Positions 27,348 to 35,872 of a stretch of DNA of 64,000 bases are shown in pieces. The notes under the pieces are model-generated. The model was not told the origin of the DNA. It saw nothing but the letters and a program-made list of their open reading frames with translations, and did not search any database. Made by a program: the position numbers and the translations under genes. Within the stretch, counting starts at the first letter, position 1; every line of letters starts with the position of its first letter. This stretch comes from M0108 sp044228795 (GTDB lineage: Bacteria > Pseudomonadota > Gammaproteobacteria > Chromatiales > Chromatiaceae): contig JBGAUE010000003.1 in the NCBI GenBank assembly GCA_044228795.1, positions 62,001-126,000 of the forward strand, read 5' to 3'.

Positions 27348-27713
27348 ATGACCACGACCGAAACCCTGAACACCGTCAAAGAACTTTCCATCAAGGGCAT
27401 GGAGCGGATGAACAGCTTGACCGAGCTCAATATGAGCCTGTTCGACCGTATGGCCGCCCAGCAGATGGACGCCCTGAACATGCTGATGGAGCACGGCAAC
27501 CGCACTCTGACAATGGCCTCCGATGCCAAAGGCTACAACACCTTCCTGAAGGGCCAGATCGAGGCTGCCAAGGACCTGAGCGAGCAGGTGATGGCCAAGT
27601 CCAAGTCCACCCTGACCCTGGCCGGCCAAGCCAGCGAGGACTACCGGGCCTGGTACATGCGTAACCTGGCCGAGGTCAACGCCGACCTGCGCAAGGTCGT
27701 CCCCGCCGTCTAA
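27348..27713 (+). CDS. Phasin, PHB-granule-associated protein
   Basis: 121 residues, all helical, with the phasin pattern of amphipathic heptads (VKELSIKGMERMNSLTELN, FDRMAAQQMDALNMLMEHG, AAKDLSEQVMAKSKSTL). It coats polyhydroxybutyrate granules and controls their number and size. The ATG at 27348 has GGAG 7 nt upstream; an in-frame TTG at 27342 is less likely. It is a single gene with a strong promoter and a hairpin downstream (27735-27752). PHB synthase genes are not in the window. Confidence 0.88.
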   Translation: MTTTETLNTVKELSIKGMERMNSLTELNMSLFDRMAAQQMDALNMLMEHGNRTLTMASDAKGYNTFLKGQIEAAKDLSEQVMAKSKSTLTLAGQASEDYRAWYMRNLAEVNADLRKVVPAV

Positions 27714-28114
27714 GTGGTTGCTTGAAAATCTACCGGGTCCAAGGAGGGACCCCTGCCGCCCCTTACTCCAGGATCAATGGTCGGAGGCGGCCTTGAGTCC
27801 AACGGGCTAGCCCCATTCAAATTTACCCCGCCACTTCCAGATAGACCCAAGCCATACCTTCGCCTTTTGATCTCAGCCAGGATGAACAGCGCCTGGCGAC
27901 ATCCTACCCACTCGGTTAATTCTCAGCATAGCCGTCAGGCAACCCGTACCTGTGGTGCTTGCAGCCCAGCCACCGTTCCAAAGGCGGATTCTATCCCCCC
28001 ATTAATATATTAGTACTTGCTTATATACAGATTGTGCCGCATACTCTTGTCATCCCATAGAAGAGGTTGTCAGGTAACTCCCTCATCAGGTGGAAATTGT
28101 AGGAGATGACTCAC
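27714..28114. other. Intergenic region after the phasin gene
   Basis: About 400 bp. It holds a 6-bp hairpin (GGGTCC/GGACCC, 27735-27752), likely the 3' end of the phasin mRNA, and the promoter at 28017-28045. An open frame of 78 codons at 27777-28013 has no family features and a composition unlike real proteins here, so I do not call it. Confidence 0.5.
28017..28045 (+). promoter_or_regulatory. Candidate promoter of the 44-codon gene
   Basis: TTGCTT (28017-28022) and CATACT (28040-28045) are 17 bp apart, some 70 bp before the ATG at 28115. Confidence 0.45.
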
Positions 28115-28249
28115 ATGAACTTTGACGCTTTAACTCTCGGTGGCTTTGTGCTCACCTTCGTAGTGGCTGGCCTTATGATCGCCATACAGCGCGGCAACGA
28201 GAAACTATCCGAACTGCATCGCCGTATGCGGGGGTGCGGGGCCTGTTAA
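28115..28249 (+). CDS. Small single-helix membrane protein, unrecognised
   Basis: A 44-codon frame starting MNFDALTLGGF. Residues about 6-24 form one hydrophobic helix (LTLGGFVLTFVVAGLMIAI), followed by a polar, basic tail ending RRMRGCGAC. AGGAG lies 9 nt upstream of the ATG; an in-frame ATG at 28106 directly abuts AGGAG and is less likely. It has its own candidate promoter and a strong terminator, so the unit looks monocistronic. I do not recognise a family. The C-terminal Cys pair (CGAC) may bind metal or form a disulfide, which is speculation. Confidence 0.6.
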   Translation: MNFDALTLGGFVLTFVVAGLMIAIQRGNEKLSELHRRMRGCGAC

Positions 28250-28273
28250 TCGCCGGCCCCCAAGCAGCCAACA

Positions 28274-28295
28274 GGAGCCCTCTGAAATGGGCTCC
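28274..28295 (+). other. Hairpin after the 44-codon gene
   Basis: A 7-bp stem GGAGCCC and GGGCTCC with an 8-nt loop, located between the small gene and its terminator. It may stabilise the 3' end of the mRNA. Confidence 0.5.
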
Positions 28296-28321
28296 ATAAC
28301 CCGGGGCGCTGACTGCCCTCC

Positions 28322-28359
28322 AAACCGCCTGAACGGCAATCACCGTTCTGGCGGTTTTT
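28322..28359 (+). terminator. Strong rho-independent terminator
   Basis: A long stem: AAACCGCC and GGCGGTTT at the base, GAACGG and CCGTTC above one T-T mismatch, loop CAATCA, then a run of T. It ends the transcript of the 44-codon gene. Confidence 0.92.
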
Positions 28360-28791
28360 ATTATGCCCAACAACATCTGACCTGCCCGATTCTTGGCCCA
28401 TCACCCTGCCAGGATGTTTCTCAAGACGCCGCCACTTGCGCGCCACGCCCGGATCAGGATGTTGCGCCGCACCCACTCGGCCGTTGGCAGGGTCGAACCC
28501 GCCACCTCCTGTGGATAGCCGGGATGGTACGGGCGTTCTGGGAGGGCCAGGTCTTATATCTTGCGATCATTAGTCGGCTCGGGTTAGGTCACTCGTCGGT
28601 CTGAGGCGAAGCCTCGCTAGCCGTTGCGATCATCCGGGGTTTCCCTGCCCTCCCGCTGGCCATCCCAGGATTTTGACGACATACCCGATTAAGGTAATGG
28701 GCTGGTCCGCCCCGCTCCTCCAACGAGCCCTGAGCGGGCACAATGAGCGATGAACTTGAAGCATCGTCAACCGAGGTAGCGGGGCAGACCC
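28360..28791. other. Region between the terminator and the IS110 transposase
   Basis: No gene seen. It holds a short hairpin (GAGGC-GAA-GCCTC, 28603-28615), a 10-bp direct repeat TTGCGATCAT (28561-28570 and 28624-28633), a possible promoter (TTGACG 28673-28678, TAATGG 28695-28700) and the IS leader. It may be decayed accessory DNA. A T-arm-like GGGTTCGACCC on the minus strand near 28490 does not fold into a tRNA. Confidence 0.45.
28704..28790 (+). repeat. Inverted repeat in the leader of the IS110 element
   Basis: GGTCCGCCCCGCT (28704-28716) and AGCGGGGCAGACC (28778-28790) are inverted copies with one mismatch, ending one base before the transposase ATG. IS1111-group elements carry subterminal inverted repeats and keep a structured leader RNA; this may be part of it. 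Confidence 0.5.
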
Positions 28792-29856
28792 ATGAAAGAG
28801 TTTAGCAAAGAGCCTGTTGTCACGATCGGCATCGACCTGGCCAAGAAGAACAGTATGCCTGTGTATGGCGTGGATGCGCAGGGTCGGCAGGCGCTCAGCA
28901 GAAAAGTGCCCCGCGGGAAATTGAGCGCCTTCATGGTGAATCAGCCGCCCTGTCTGGTGGCGATGGAAGCGTGCGGCAGCGCGCACCACTGGGCGCGGGT
29001 GTTGCGCGACTGCGGTCATGAGGTACGTCTGATCGCGCCGCAATTCGTCAAGCCGTTCGTGAAGTCTAACAAGAACGATGCCGTCGATACCGAGGCGATC
29101 TGGGAGGCGGTGCAGCAGCCCAACAGGCGCTGTGTGGCGGTGAAGACCGTCGAGCAGCAGGACGTCCCATCGATGCATCGCATGCGCAGCCTGAGCGTCG
29201 AGCGGCGCACCGCCCAGGTCAACCAGGTGCGCGGTTTGCTGCTGGAGTACGGAATCGAGATTCCCCAGGGGCGTGCGGGGCTGATGCGGCGCCTGCCCGA
29301 GATCCTCGAGGATGGCGAGAATGGCTTGAGCGAGCGCTTTCGTGCCGAACTCAACCACCTGCTCGAGGAGTTGCGCCATCTCGACGAGCAAGCCGCATAT
29401 TACGACACGCCGATTCAGGCTATCGCCCAGAGTAATGAGACGGCCCAGCGACTGGCGACGATCCCCGGCATCGGCGCCCTCGTGGCCACCGCGCGGGTGG
29501 CCGCCGTCGGCGAGGATGTGGGGGTGTTTCGCAACGGCCGCGGGCTGGCCGCCTGGCTCGGGCTGGTCCCGCGCCAGCATGCCACGGGCGGGCGCGAGCG
29601 CCTGCTCGGGATCAGCAAGCGCGGCGACGTCTATCTGCGCCAGCTGCTCATCCACGGGGCACGCGCCGTCATGCGCTGGGTCGAGCGCAAGGAGGACCCC
29701 GCCAGCCGCTGGGCGACGGCCCTGAAGAGCCGGCGCCACACCAACGTCGCCGTCGTGGCGATGGCCAACAAGATCGCGCGGGTCGCCTATGCCGTGATGC
29801 GCACCGGCAAGCCCTACGACCCGGCCGCCGGCCAGCCGCTCCAGGCCGCCGTCTGA
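28792..29856 (+). mobile_element. IS110-family (IS1111-group-like) transposase
   Basis: A 354-residue DEDD transposase, intact. N-terminal RuvC-like domain with GIDLAKKN (first Asp), MEACGSAHHW (Glu) and SNKNDAVDTEAI (Asp pair); C-terminal Transposase_20 domain with the helix-hairpin LATIPGIGALVAT, AWLGLVPRQHATGGRERLLGISKRGD (quoted in parts) and the Ser-containing C-terminus. IS110-family elements use a bridge RNA from their non-coding ends to choose target and donor. Exact element ends could not be set by eye; a span of roughly 28690-29990 is likely. It sits just upstream of ynbE. Confidence 0.92.
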
Positions 29857-30252
29857 GATCAACGAGACGCCGCCTCCGGCGGGATGAACCGCGACCTGGC
29901 GGTCGCCCCAACCGCGTACCGAACACCACGAGTGGCGAAGAGTGAGCATCACGGTGATGGCATGAAAAGCACGGCCTGCCTTCCTGAAAACCTGGTTATT
30001 ACACCAGCCGGCTGAGCCGAGACGGGTAGGATGATGAGGACGGGAAGGCGCGCGATTTCCATCAGGGCACCGGGGTCGGCAACGACACCCCAAATGATGC
30101 CGGATCTATGGCTGCAACGTCTCCTTCTGCCACAGACAGCGGTTTCACTCTTGCAGCGCGGGGCGGACCATATATGTATCCAGGGGCCAGGGATATTCTT
30201 GTCAGGACTGCGGTGAGAGGCTAATCTTGAGCGGAATTCTAGGAGAACCCCG
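29857..30252. other. Region between the IS110 transposase and ynbE
   Basis: About 400 bp without a convincing gene. It should contain the right end of the IS element and the ynbE promoter; TTGCAG and TATGTA about 16 bp apart near 30151-30178 are a weak candidate. A 61-codon frame at 30031-30216 has no support. No trace of ydbH, the usual upstream neighbour of ynbE, is visible. Confidence 0.45.
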
Positions 30253-30444
30253 ATGCCATTACCCAAAGCGGCTTTTTTGATGTTGTTTTTGCCCCTGATG
30301 GTTGCCTGTACGCCCACCGTGCAACTGGCCATGCCCTCGGAGCCGATCAACATCAATCTCAACGTCAAGATTGAACACGAGATTTACATCAAGGTCGATA
30401 AGGACCTGGACAAGGTCCTCAACAAATCCAGCGGTCTATTTTAG
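30253..30444 (+). CDS. ynbE: YnbE-family outer-membrane lipoprotein
   Basis: A 63-residue lipoprotein with lipobox LMVAC (Cys at about 19) followed by TPTVQLAMPSEPININLNVKIEHEI, very close to E. coli YnbE in length and sequence. In E. coli YnbE forms a beta-stacked bridge with the inner-membrane AsmA-like protein YdbH to move lipids to the outer membrane. AGGAGA is 7-8 nt upstream of the ATG. It is followed 34 bp later by ydbL. ydbH is not adjacent; an IS110 transposase lies upstream instead. Confidence 0.9.
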   Translation: MPLPKAAFLMLFLPLMVACTPTVQLAMPSEPININLNVKIEHEIYIKVDKDLDKVLNKSSGLF

Positions 30445-30478
30445 GCGCCCCGTCGAGGCTCCCCGGAGAAAGTCGCCC

Positions 30479-30823
30479 ATGTCCTCACGCATCCGTATCG
30501 CTGCGGTCCTCCTGGCCCTGGGCATGAGTCTGCCCGTGCTGGCGCTCGACCTGAATCAGGCCAGCGCCGCCCTGGGCCAGGCCAAGGCCGCGGGTCAGCT
30601 CGGTGAAAAGCCTAATGGCTATCTGGGGGTCGTAGCCCCAGGTGGCCAGGCCACCGAGATTGCCCGCCTGATCAACGAGGCGCGCCGCGTCGAATATCAG
30701 CAAGTCGCCAAGAAAAACGCCATCCCCCTGGGAGACGTGGAGTCCTTGGCCGGCAAGAAGACCATTGACAAGACCCCCGCGGGTCAGTTTATTCAGTCCG
30801 GAGGTCAGTGGGTGAGGAAGTGA
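30479..30823 (+). CDS. ydbL: YdbL family (DUF1318) periplasmic protein
   Basis: 114 residues: signal peptide (about 1-21, ending VLALDL), then the DUF1318 domain with GQLGEKPNGYLGVV, INEARRVEYQQVAKKN and a C-terminal GQWVRK. In E. coli ydbL is co-transcribed with ydbH and ynbE and helps proper YnbE multimer formation. The ATG at 30479 has GGAG 10 nt upstream; a longer open frame from 30302 would overlap ynbE in another frame and is rejected. Confidence 0.9.
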   Translation: MSSRIRIAAVLLALGMSLPVLALDLNQASAALGQAKAAGQLGEKPNGYLGVVAPGGQATEIARLINEARRVEYQQVAKKNAIPLGDVESLAGKKTIDKTPAGQFIQSGGQWVRK

Positions 30824-30908
30824 GGGGCTCTTAGTTCGCTTCTCGCGGCGTCGCCGGTATCCTGGCGGCTGGTTACATCCCTGTCACGGCATTCCCCCGA
30901 GGCTGACT

Positions 30909-31766
30909 ATGAAAACCCCAAGAAGCCTCGAACCACTGGTGAGCGAGGGCATTGTCGATGAGGTGATCCGCCCGTTGAAGAGCGGCAAGGAGGCCTCGGT
31001 CTATGTGGTGCGGTGTGACGGTGCCATTCGCTGTGCCAAAGTCTATAAAGAAGCCAACCAACGGGGATTCCACAAACAGGTCCTGTATCGGGAAGGCCGC
31101 AAGGTGCGGAATAGTCGCCAGGCGCGGGCCATGGAAAAGGGCTCGCGTTATGGCCGTAAGCAGCAGGAAGATGTCTGGCAAAATGTGGAGGTCGATGCCT
31201 TATACCGGTTGGCCGCGGCCGGGGTGCGGGTTCCCCAGCCTTATCTTTATGTCGAGGGTGTGCTCCTGATGGAGTTGGTGGTTGACGAACACGGCGATGC
31301 CGCGCCCCGACTCAACGATATTGAATTGTCAGGAGATCAGGCGCTGGAGTATCACGGCCAACTGATCGGTAACGTGGTCAAAATGCTGTGTGGCGGGCTG
31401 ATCCACGGGGACCTTTCCGAGTTTAATATCCTCGTGGATACCCAGGGCCCCGTCATTATCGATCTACCCCAGGCCGTCGATGCGGCGGCGAATAACAATG
31501 CCGCCAGGATGCTAGCGCGGGATGTGAACAATCTCGCCGCCTATTTCGGTCGTTACGCGCCCGAACTGCTAGCCACCAGTTACGGCAAGGAAATCTGGTA
31601 CATCTATGAGAGCGGCAACCTGACACCCACCACCAAACTGACGGGCCATTTCAAGGGGAGCAATAAACAGGCTGATTTGGACAGCATCATGCGGGAAATC
31701 GATGATGCCCGCGAGGAGGCCCTCCGGCATAAACTCGAACGTGCAGAAGCCGGCTTGCACGGATAG
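30909..31766 (+). CDS. RIO1-family atypical serine kinase
   Basis: A 285-residue kinase. Nucleotide-binding region LKSGKEASVYVVRCDG with the Lys in IRCAKVYKE, a RIO1-type flexible insert (ARAMEKGSRYGRK), catalytic loop HGDLSEFNIL (Asp at about 173) and the metal-binding Asp in VIIDLPQAVD. Bacterial RIO kinases of this kind are widespread in proteobacteria but their targets are poorly known; archaeal and eukaryotic members act in ribosome maturation. Convergent with dnaJ. Confidence 0.9.
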   Translation: MKTPRSLEPLVSEGIVDEVIRPLKSGKEASVYVVRCDGAIRCAKVYKEANQRGFHKQVLYREGRKVRNSRQARAMEKGSRYGRKQQEDVWQNVEVDALYRLAAAGVRVPQPYLYVEGVLLMELVVDEHGDAAPRLNDIELSGDQALEYHGQLIGNVVKMLCGGLIHGDLSEFNILVDTQGPVIIDLPQAVDAAANNNAARMLARDVNNLAAYFGRYAPELLATSYGKEIWYIYESGNLTPTTKLTGHFKGSNKQADLDSIMREIDDAREEALRHKLERAEAGLHG

Positions 31767-31842
31767 ACCTCGTTTCCAGGGACGATGAACGGCAGGGTGA
31801 CTCCCTCGCGATGATCCGCGGGCAACGCCAAGGGAGCCTCTT

Positions 31843-32949
31843 CTAAAATCCCATCTTCTCGAAAAAGCCCTTGACCCCATCTAACCAGGAATGGGATTGG
31901 GGGCTGTGCTTGTCGCCACCGGCGGTGACGGACTCGTCGAATTCCCGCAGGAGTTCCTTTTGGCGCTCGGTGAGATTGACCGGGGTCTCCACCAGGACCC
32001 GGCAGATGAGATCGCCAATGACGCCGCCGCGCACTGGTTTTACACCCTTGCCGCGGACCCGGAACATCCTGCCGGTCTGGGTACCAGGCGGAATCTTGAG
32101 CATCAGTTTGCCATCGAGGGTTGGTACCTGCATCTCGCCGCCGAGGGCGGCGGTGACGAACCCGATGGGAACCTCGCAAAAAAGATGATTGTCCTCACGG
32201 GTAAAGATGGGATGGCGTTCGACCTCGATCTGGACGTAGAGATCCCCGGCTGGGCCTCCCTTATCTCCTGCCTCCCCCTCCCCCGCCAAACGAATGCGAT
32301 CACCCGTATCGACGCCAGCAGGAACCTTGACCGAGAGGGTCTTCTGCTCCTGAACCCGACCCTGGCCGTGACAATGGACGCAAGGGTCATCAATGCGGCT
32401 ACCGGTGCCCCGACACTGGGGGCAGGCCTGCTGGATGGAAAAAAAGCCCTGCTGCATCCGTACCTGACCCATGCCGTTGCAGGTGGTGCAGGTGCGGGGC
32501 TTTGAGCCGGGACGGGCGCCGCTGCCACCGCAGTGGTGACATTCCACCAAGGTAGGAATGCGGATCTTGACTTCCTTGCCCGCCACGGCGTCCTCTAGAC
32601 TGAGGCTGAGGTCATAACGCAGGTCGGCACCGCGATGGACACGCCGGCCACCCCCCCGGCCACCGAAGATATCGCCAAAGACATCGCCAAAGATATCGCC
32701 AAAACCCCCGCCCTGACCCGCATCCGCCTCGACCCCGGCATGGCCGAACTGATCGTAGGCGGAACGTTTCTTGGGGTCCGTCAGGATCTCATAGGCCAGT
32801 TTGGCCTCCTTGAACTTCTGTTCCGCCTCCTCCCCCGGATTGCGGTCCGGGTGGAACTTCATGGCCAACCGCCGGTAGGCCTTCTTGATGTCGGCCTCGC
32901 TGGCATTACGGGGGACACCCAGGACTTCGTAGTAATCACGTTTGGACAT
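31843..32949 (-). CDS. dnaJ: Chaperone DnaJ (Hsp40)
   Basis: 368 residues: J domain (1-70) with HPD in MKFHPDRNPG, a Gly-rich stretch (about 75-115), a zinc domain with four CxxCxGxG repeats (about 133-210) and the substrate-binding C-terminal domain. It delivers clients to DnaK and triggers its ATPase. Last gene of hrcA-grpE-dnaK-dnaJ, 153 bp after dnaK. Confidence 0.98.
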   Translation of the reverse strand: MSKRDYYEVLGVPRNASEADIKKAYRRLAMKFHPDRNPGEEAEQKFKEAKLAYEILTDPKKRSAYDQFGHAGVEADAGQGGGFGDIFGDVFGDIFGGRGGGRRVHRGADLRYDLSLSLEDAVAGKEVKIRIPTLVECHHCGGSGARPGSKPRTCTTCNGMGQVRMQQGFFSIQQACPQCRGTGSRIDDPCVHCHGQGRVQEQKTLSVKVPAGVDTGDRIRLAGEGEAGDKGGPAGDLYVQIEVERHPIFTREDNHLFCEVPIGFVTAALGGEMQVPTLDGKLMLKIPPGTQTGRMFRVRGKGVKPVRGGVIGDLICRVLVETPVNLTERQKELLREFDESVTAGGDKHSPQSHSWLDGVKGFFEKMGF

Positions 32950-33102
32950 GGCGGAAAGGCTTCAGACGACTCTGTCGAAAATTAATCCATCATTTGAACG
33001 GGCTGGATGGACAACGGCCACCGCGAAGGACTTCGGGTGGCCGCCAGGTGCCCCTATTCAGGCATTCCCATTCAGAAATGGCGGGGCAGGCTCCCGCTCC
33101 GG

Positions 33103-35046
33103 TTACTTTTTGTCGTCCTTGACTTCCTCAAACTCGGCATCGACAACATCGTCATCGCCGGCCTTCTTCTCGCTACCGCCATGGCCCTGGCCCTGGCCGG
33201 CCTGACCCGCGTCAGCGCCGGCATCGCCGTGCTGGGAGTAGAGGCGCTCGGCCATCTTGGCGGAGGCCTCGCCCAAGGCCTTGGTCTGGGACTCGATCCG
33301 TTCCTTGTCCTCACCCTTCATGGCGACTTCGAGATCCTTGATGGCGGCCTCGATGCGCTGCTTCTCGCCCGACTCCATCTTGTCGCCCAGTTGCTCCATG
33401 GATTTGCGGGTGGCGTGAATCAGGGTATCGGCCTGGTTACGAGCACTCACCAACTCATGGAAGCGGCGATCTTCCTCGGCATGCGCCTCGGCGTCCTTGA
33501 CCATGCGCTTAATCTCGTCATCGGAGAGGCCTGAAGAGGCCTTGATGATGATGGACTGTTCTTTGCCGGTCGCCTTATCGCGGGCCGAGACGTTGAGGAT
33601 GCCGTTGGCGTCGATGTCGAACTTAACCTCAACCTGGGGCATGCCGCGCGGCGCCGGTGGGATATCGCTGAGGTCGAAGCGTCCCAGGGACTTGTTAGCC
33701 GAGGCCTGCTCCCGCTCGCCCTGGAGCACATGGACCGTGACGGCGGTCTGGTTGTCGTCGGCAGTAGAGAAGACCTGCTGGGCCGAGGTCGGTATGGTGG
33801 TGTTCTTCTCGATCAGCTTGGTCATAACCCCGCCCAGGGTCTCGATACCCAGGGACAGGGGCGTGACGTCCAAAAGCAGCACATCCTTGACCTGACCGCC
33901 GAGGACACCGCCCTGAATGGCGGCGCCGACGGCCACCGCCTCGTCGGGGTTAACGTCCTTTCGGGGGGCCTTGCCGAAGAACTCCTGGACCTTGGCCTGG
34001 ACCATGGGCATGCGGGTCTGACCACCCACCAAAATCACCTCGTTGATCTCGCCCGCGCCCAGCCCCGCGTCCTTGAGGGCGGTGCGGCAGGGAGCTATGG
34101 TGCGCTCCACCAGGTCTTCTACCAAGGATTCGAGCTTGGAGCGCGTCAGCTTGACGTTGAGGTGCTTGGGCCCGTTCTGGTCGGCGGTGATGTAAGGCAG
34201 ATTGAGGTCCGTCTGCTGGCTGGAACTCAGTTCGATCTTGGCCTTCTCGGCGGACTCCTTGAGACGCTGTAGGGCGAGGGGGTCCTTGCGCAGGTCCATG
34301 CCCTGCTCCTTTTGGAAGATCTCCACCAAATGGTCGATGATGCGCTTGTCGAAGTCCTCGCCACCCAGGAAGGTGTCGCCATTGGTGGAAAGCACCTCGA
34401 ATTGATGCTCGCCTTCGATCTCGGCGATCTCGATGATGGAGATGTCGAAAGTACCGCCGCCAAGGTCATAGACGGCGATCTTCTGGTCGCCCCGCTGCTT
34501 ATCCATGCCATAGGCCAAAGAGGCAGCGGTGGGCTCGTTAATAATGCGTTTGACGTCGAGGCCGGCGATGCGGCCAGCATCCTTGGTGGCCTGACGCTGG
34601 GAGTCGTTGAAGTAGGCCGGTACCGTGATAACGGCCTCCCGAACCTCCTCGCCCAGGTAGTCCTCGGCCGTTTTCTTCATCTTTTGCAGAATCTTGGCCG
34701 AAACCTCAGGCGGGGCCATCTTCTTGCCATGAACCTCGACCCAGGCATCACCATTGTCGGCGCGCGCGATCTTATAGGGCACCATGCCCATGTCCTTCTT
34801 GACCACGGCGTCTTCGAAACGGCGCCCGATCAATCGCTTGATGGCGAAGAGGGTGTTCTGCGGATTGGTGACCGCCTGGCGCTTGGCGGACTGGCCAACC
34901 AGCACCTCGCCGTCGTTGGTGTAGGCGACGACGGAGGGCGTGGTGCGATCGCCTTCCGAGTTCTCGATGACCTTGACCTTATCACCTTCCATGATGGCGA
35001 CACAGGAATTCGTGGTACCCAGGTCGATGCCGATGATTTTTCCCAT
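33103..35046 (-). CDS. dnaK: Chaperone DnaK (Hsp70)
   Basis: 647 residues, full length. ATPase domain motifs IIGIDLGTTNSCVA, AVYDLGGGTFDISI and VGGQTRMPMVQ; substrate domain with LLDVTPLSLGIET; disordered C-terminus ending EEVKDDKK. It folds and disaggregates proteins with DnaJ and GrpE, which flank it in the same operon. Confidence 0.99.
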   Translation of the reverse strand: MGKIIGIDLGTTNSCVAIMEGDKVKVIENSEGDRTTPSVVAYTNDGEVLVGQSAKRQAVTNPQNTLFAIKRLIGRRFEDAVVKKDMGMVPYKIARADNGDAWVEVHGKKMAPPEVSAKILQKMKKTAEDYLGEEVREAVITVPAYFNDSQRQATKDAGRIAGLDVKRIINEPTAASLAYGMDKQRGDQKIAVYDLGGGTFDISIIEIAEIEGEHQFEVLSTNGDTFLGGEDFDKRIIDHLVEIFQKEQGMDLRKDPLALQRLKESAEKAKIELSSSQQTDLNLPYITADQNGPKHLNVKLTRSKLESLVEDLVERTIAPCRTALKDAGLGAGEINEVILVGGQTRMPMVQAKVQEFFGKAPRKDVNPDEAVAVGAAIQGGVLGGQVKDVLLLDVTPLSLGIETLGGVMTKLIEKNTTIPTSAQQVFSTADDNQTAVTVHVLQGEREQASANKSLGRFDLSDIPPAPRGMPQVEVKFDIDANGILNVSARDKATGKEQSIIIKASSGLSDDEIKRMVKDAEAHAEEDRRFHELVSARNQADTLIHATRKSMEQLGDKMESGEKQRIEAAIKDLEVAMKGEDKERIESQTKALGEASAKMAERLYSQHGDAGADAGQAGQGQGHGGSEKKAGDDDVVDAEFEEVKDDKK

Positions 35047-35187
35047 GATTATGTTTCTCCGGAATAGGGGCTGGCGCGCCGAGCGCGCTGGATTGCCGCG
35101 TCAGGTGGGGTCGGGACCCCGTGAGTTTCAAGATAGAAAATACGTTTTAGCGAACCTTATTAGTTACCGAGTAGTCCAATATCCCGG

Positions 35188-35814
35188 TCATGCCGCACTC
35201 GAAACGATGACCATGGCGGGACGAACCAATCGGCCGTTGAGCACATAGCCCTTCTGAATGACGGTCGCCACACTGTTCGGTGCCAGGTCGGGCCGCGGCT
35301 GGATGGTGATGGCCTGGTGATACTCCGGATTGAAGGGCTCGCCCAAGGGATCGAGACGCTCGACGCCAAAGCGTGTCATGACATCCGCAAGCTGCTTCAG
35401 GGTCAGGTCCGTGCCCTCCCGTAACTTCGCCAGGTCTGCCGACTCCGCGCTGGCGGCCTCTAGGGCAAGTTCCAGGCTATCGCGCACCCCAACGAGGTCC
35501 TTGACGAAGCTGTCGAGGGCATATTTATGAGCCTTTTCCAGTTCGCTGACATGGCGACGTCGCAAATTCTCCATCTCGGCGCGGGAACGTAGCAGTTGAT
35601 CCCAGTGATCATCTGCCTTGGCGCGGGCATCCTCCAGCAAGGCGGTCAGGTCCCTGCCCGTTCCCGCTGGCGTAGGGGAGGCCGAACTGGCAGGCGCGCT
35701 GGCCCCCTCGAAAGGATTCGGCTCCCCCTGGGCCTCGGTGTCGGCCTCGGCTACGGGCTCGGCCTGGGTCTCGGGCGCCTCGCCGGGTTGAACCTTTTCC
35801 TCTTCCACTGCCAT
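35188..35814 (-). CDS. grpE: Nucleotide exchange factor GrpE
   Basis: About 208 residues: an acidic Pro/Glu-rich N-terminus, a long coiled-coil helix (about 60-125, DDHWDQLLRSRAEMENLRRR) and the C-terminal beta wing (GVERLDPLGEPFNPEYHQAI, NGRLVRPAMVIV). It releases ADP from DnaK. The ATG at 35814 is preferred over GTG 35820, since GGGAG directly abuts the GTG but lies 6 nt from the ATG. Confidence 0.97.
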   Translation of the reverse strand: MAVEEEKVQPGEAPETQAEPVAEADTEAQGEPNPFEGASAPASSASPTPAGTGRDLTALLEDARAKADDHWDQLLRSRAEMENLRRRHVSELEKAHKYALDSFVKDLVGVRDSLELALEAASAESADLAKLREGTDLTLKQLADVMTRFGVERLDPLGEPFNPEYHQAITIQPRPDLAPNSVATVIQKGYVLNGRLVRPAMVIVSSAA

Positions 35815-35872
35815 TTTCACCTCCCAAATGGGTTTTGGGGTGATTAACCCCTGGAATCCAAGAATGCCAAAA

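Noticed and set aside
27777..28013. A 78-codon frame after the phasin gene
   Set aside because: No family features, Pro-rich and irregular composition, overlaps the stretch before a promoter; weak ribosome site.
28470..28560. A T-arm-like sequence suggesting a tRNA on the minus strand
   Set aside because: The T-stem does not pair properly and no acceptor stem or anticodon arm can be drawn around it.
28630..30093. A 487-codon open frame antisense to the IS110 transposase
   Set aside because: It is the complement of a GC-rich real gene, its translation has no family motifs, and the transposase frame has all catalytic residues.
30302..30478. Longer N-terminus for ydbL
   Set aside because: It would overlap ynbE in another frame and destroy the signal peptide that begins at 30479.
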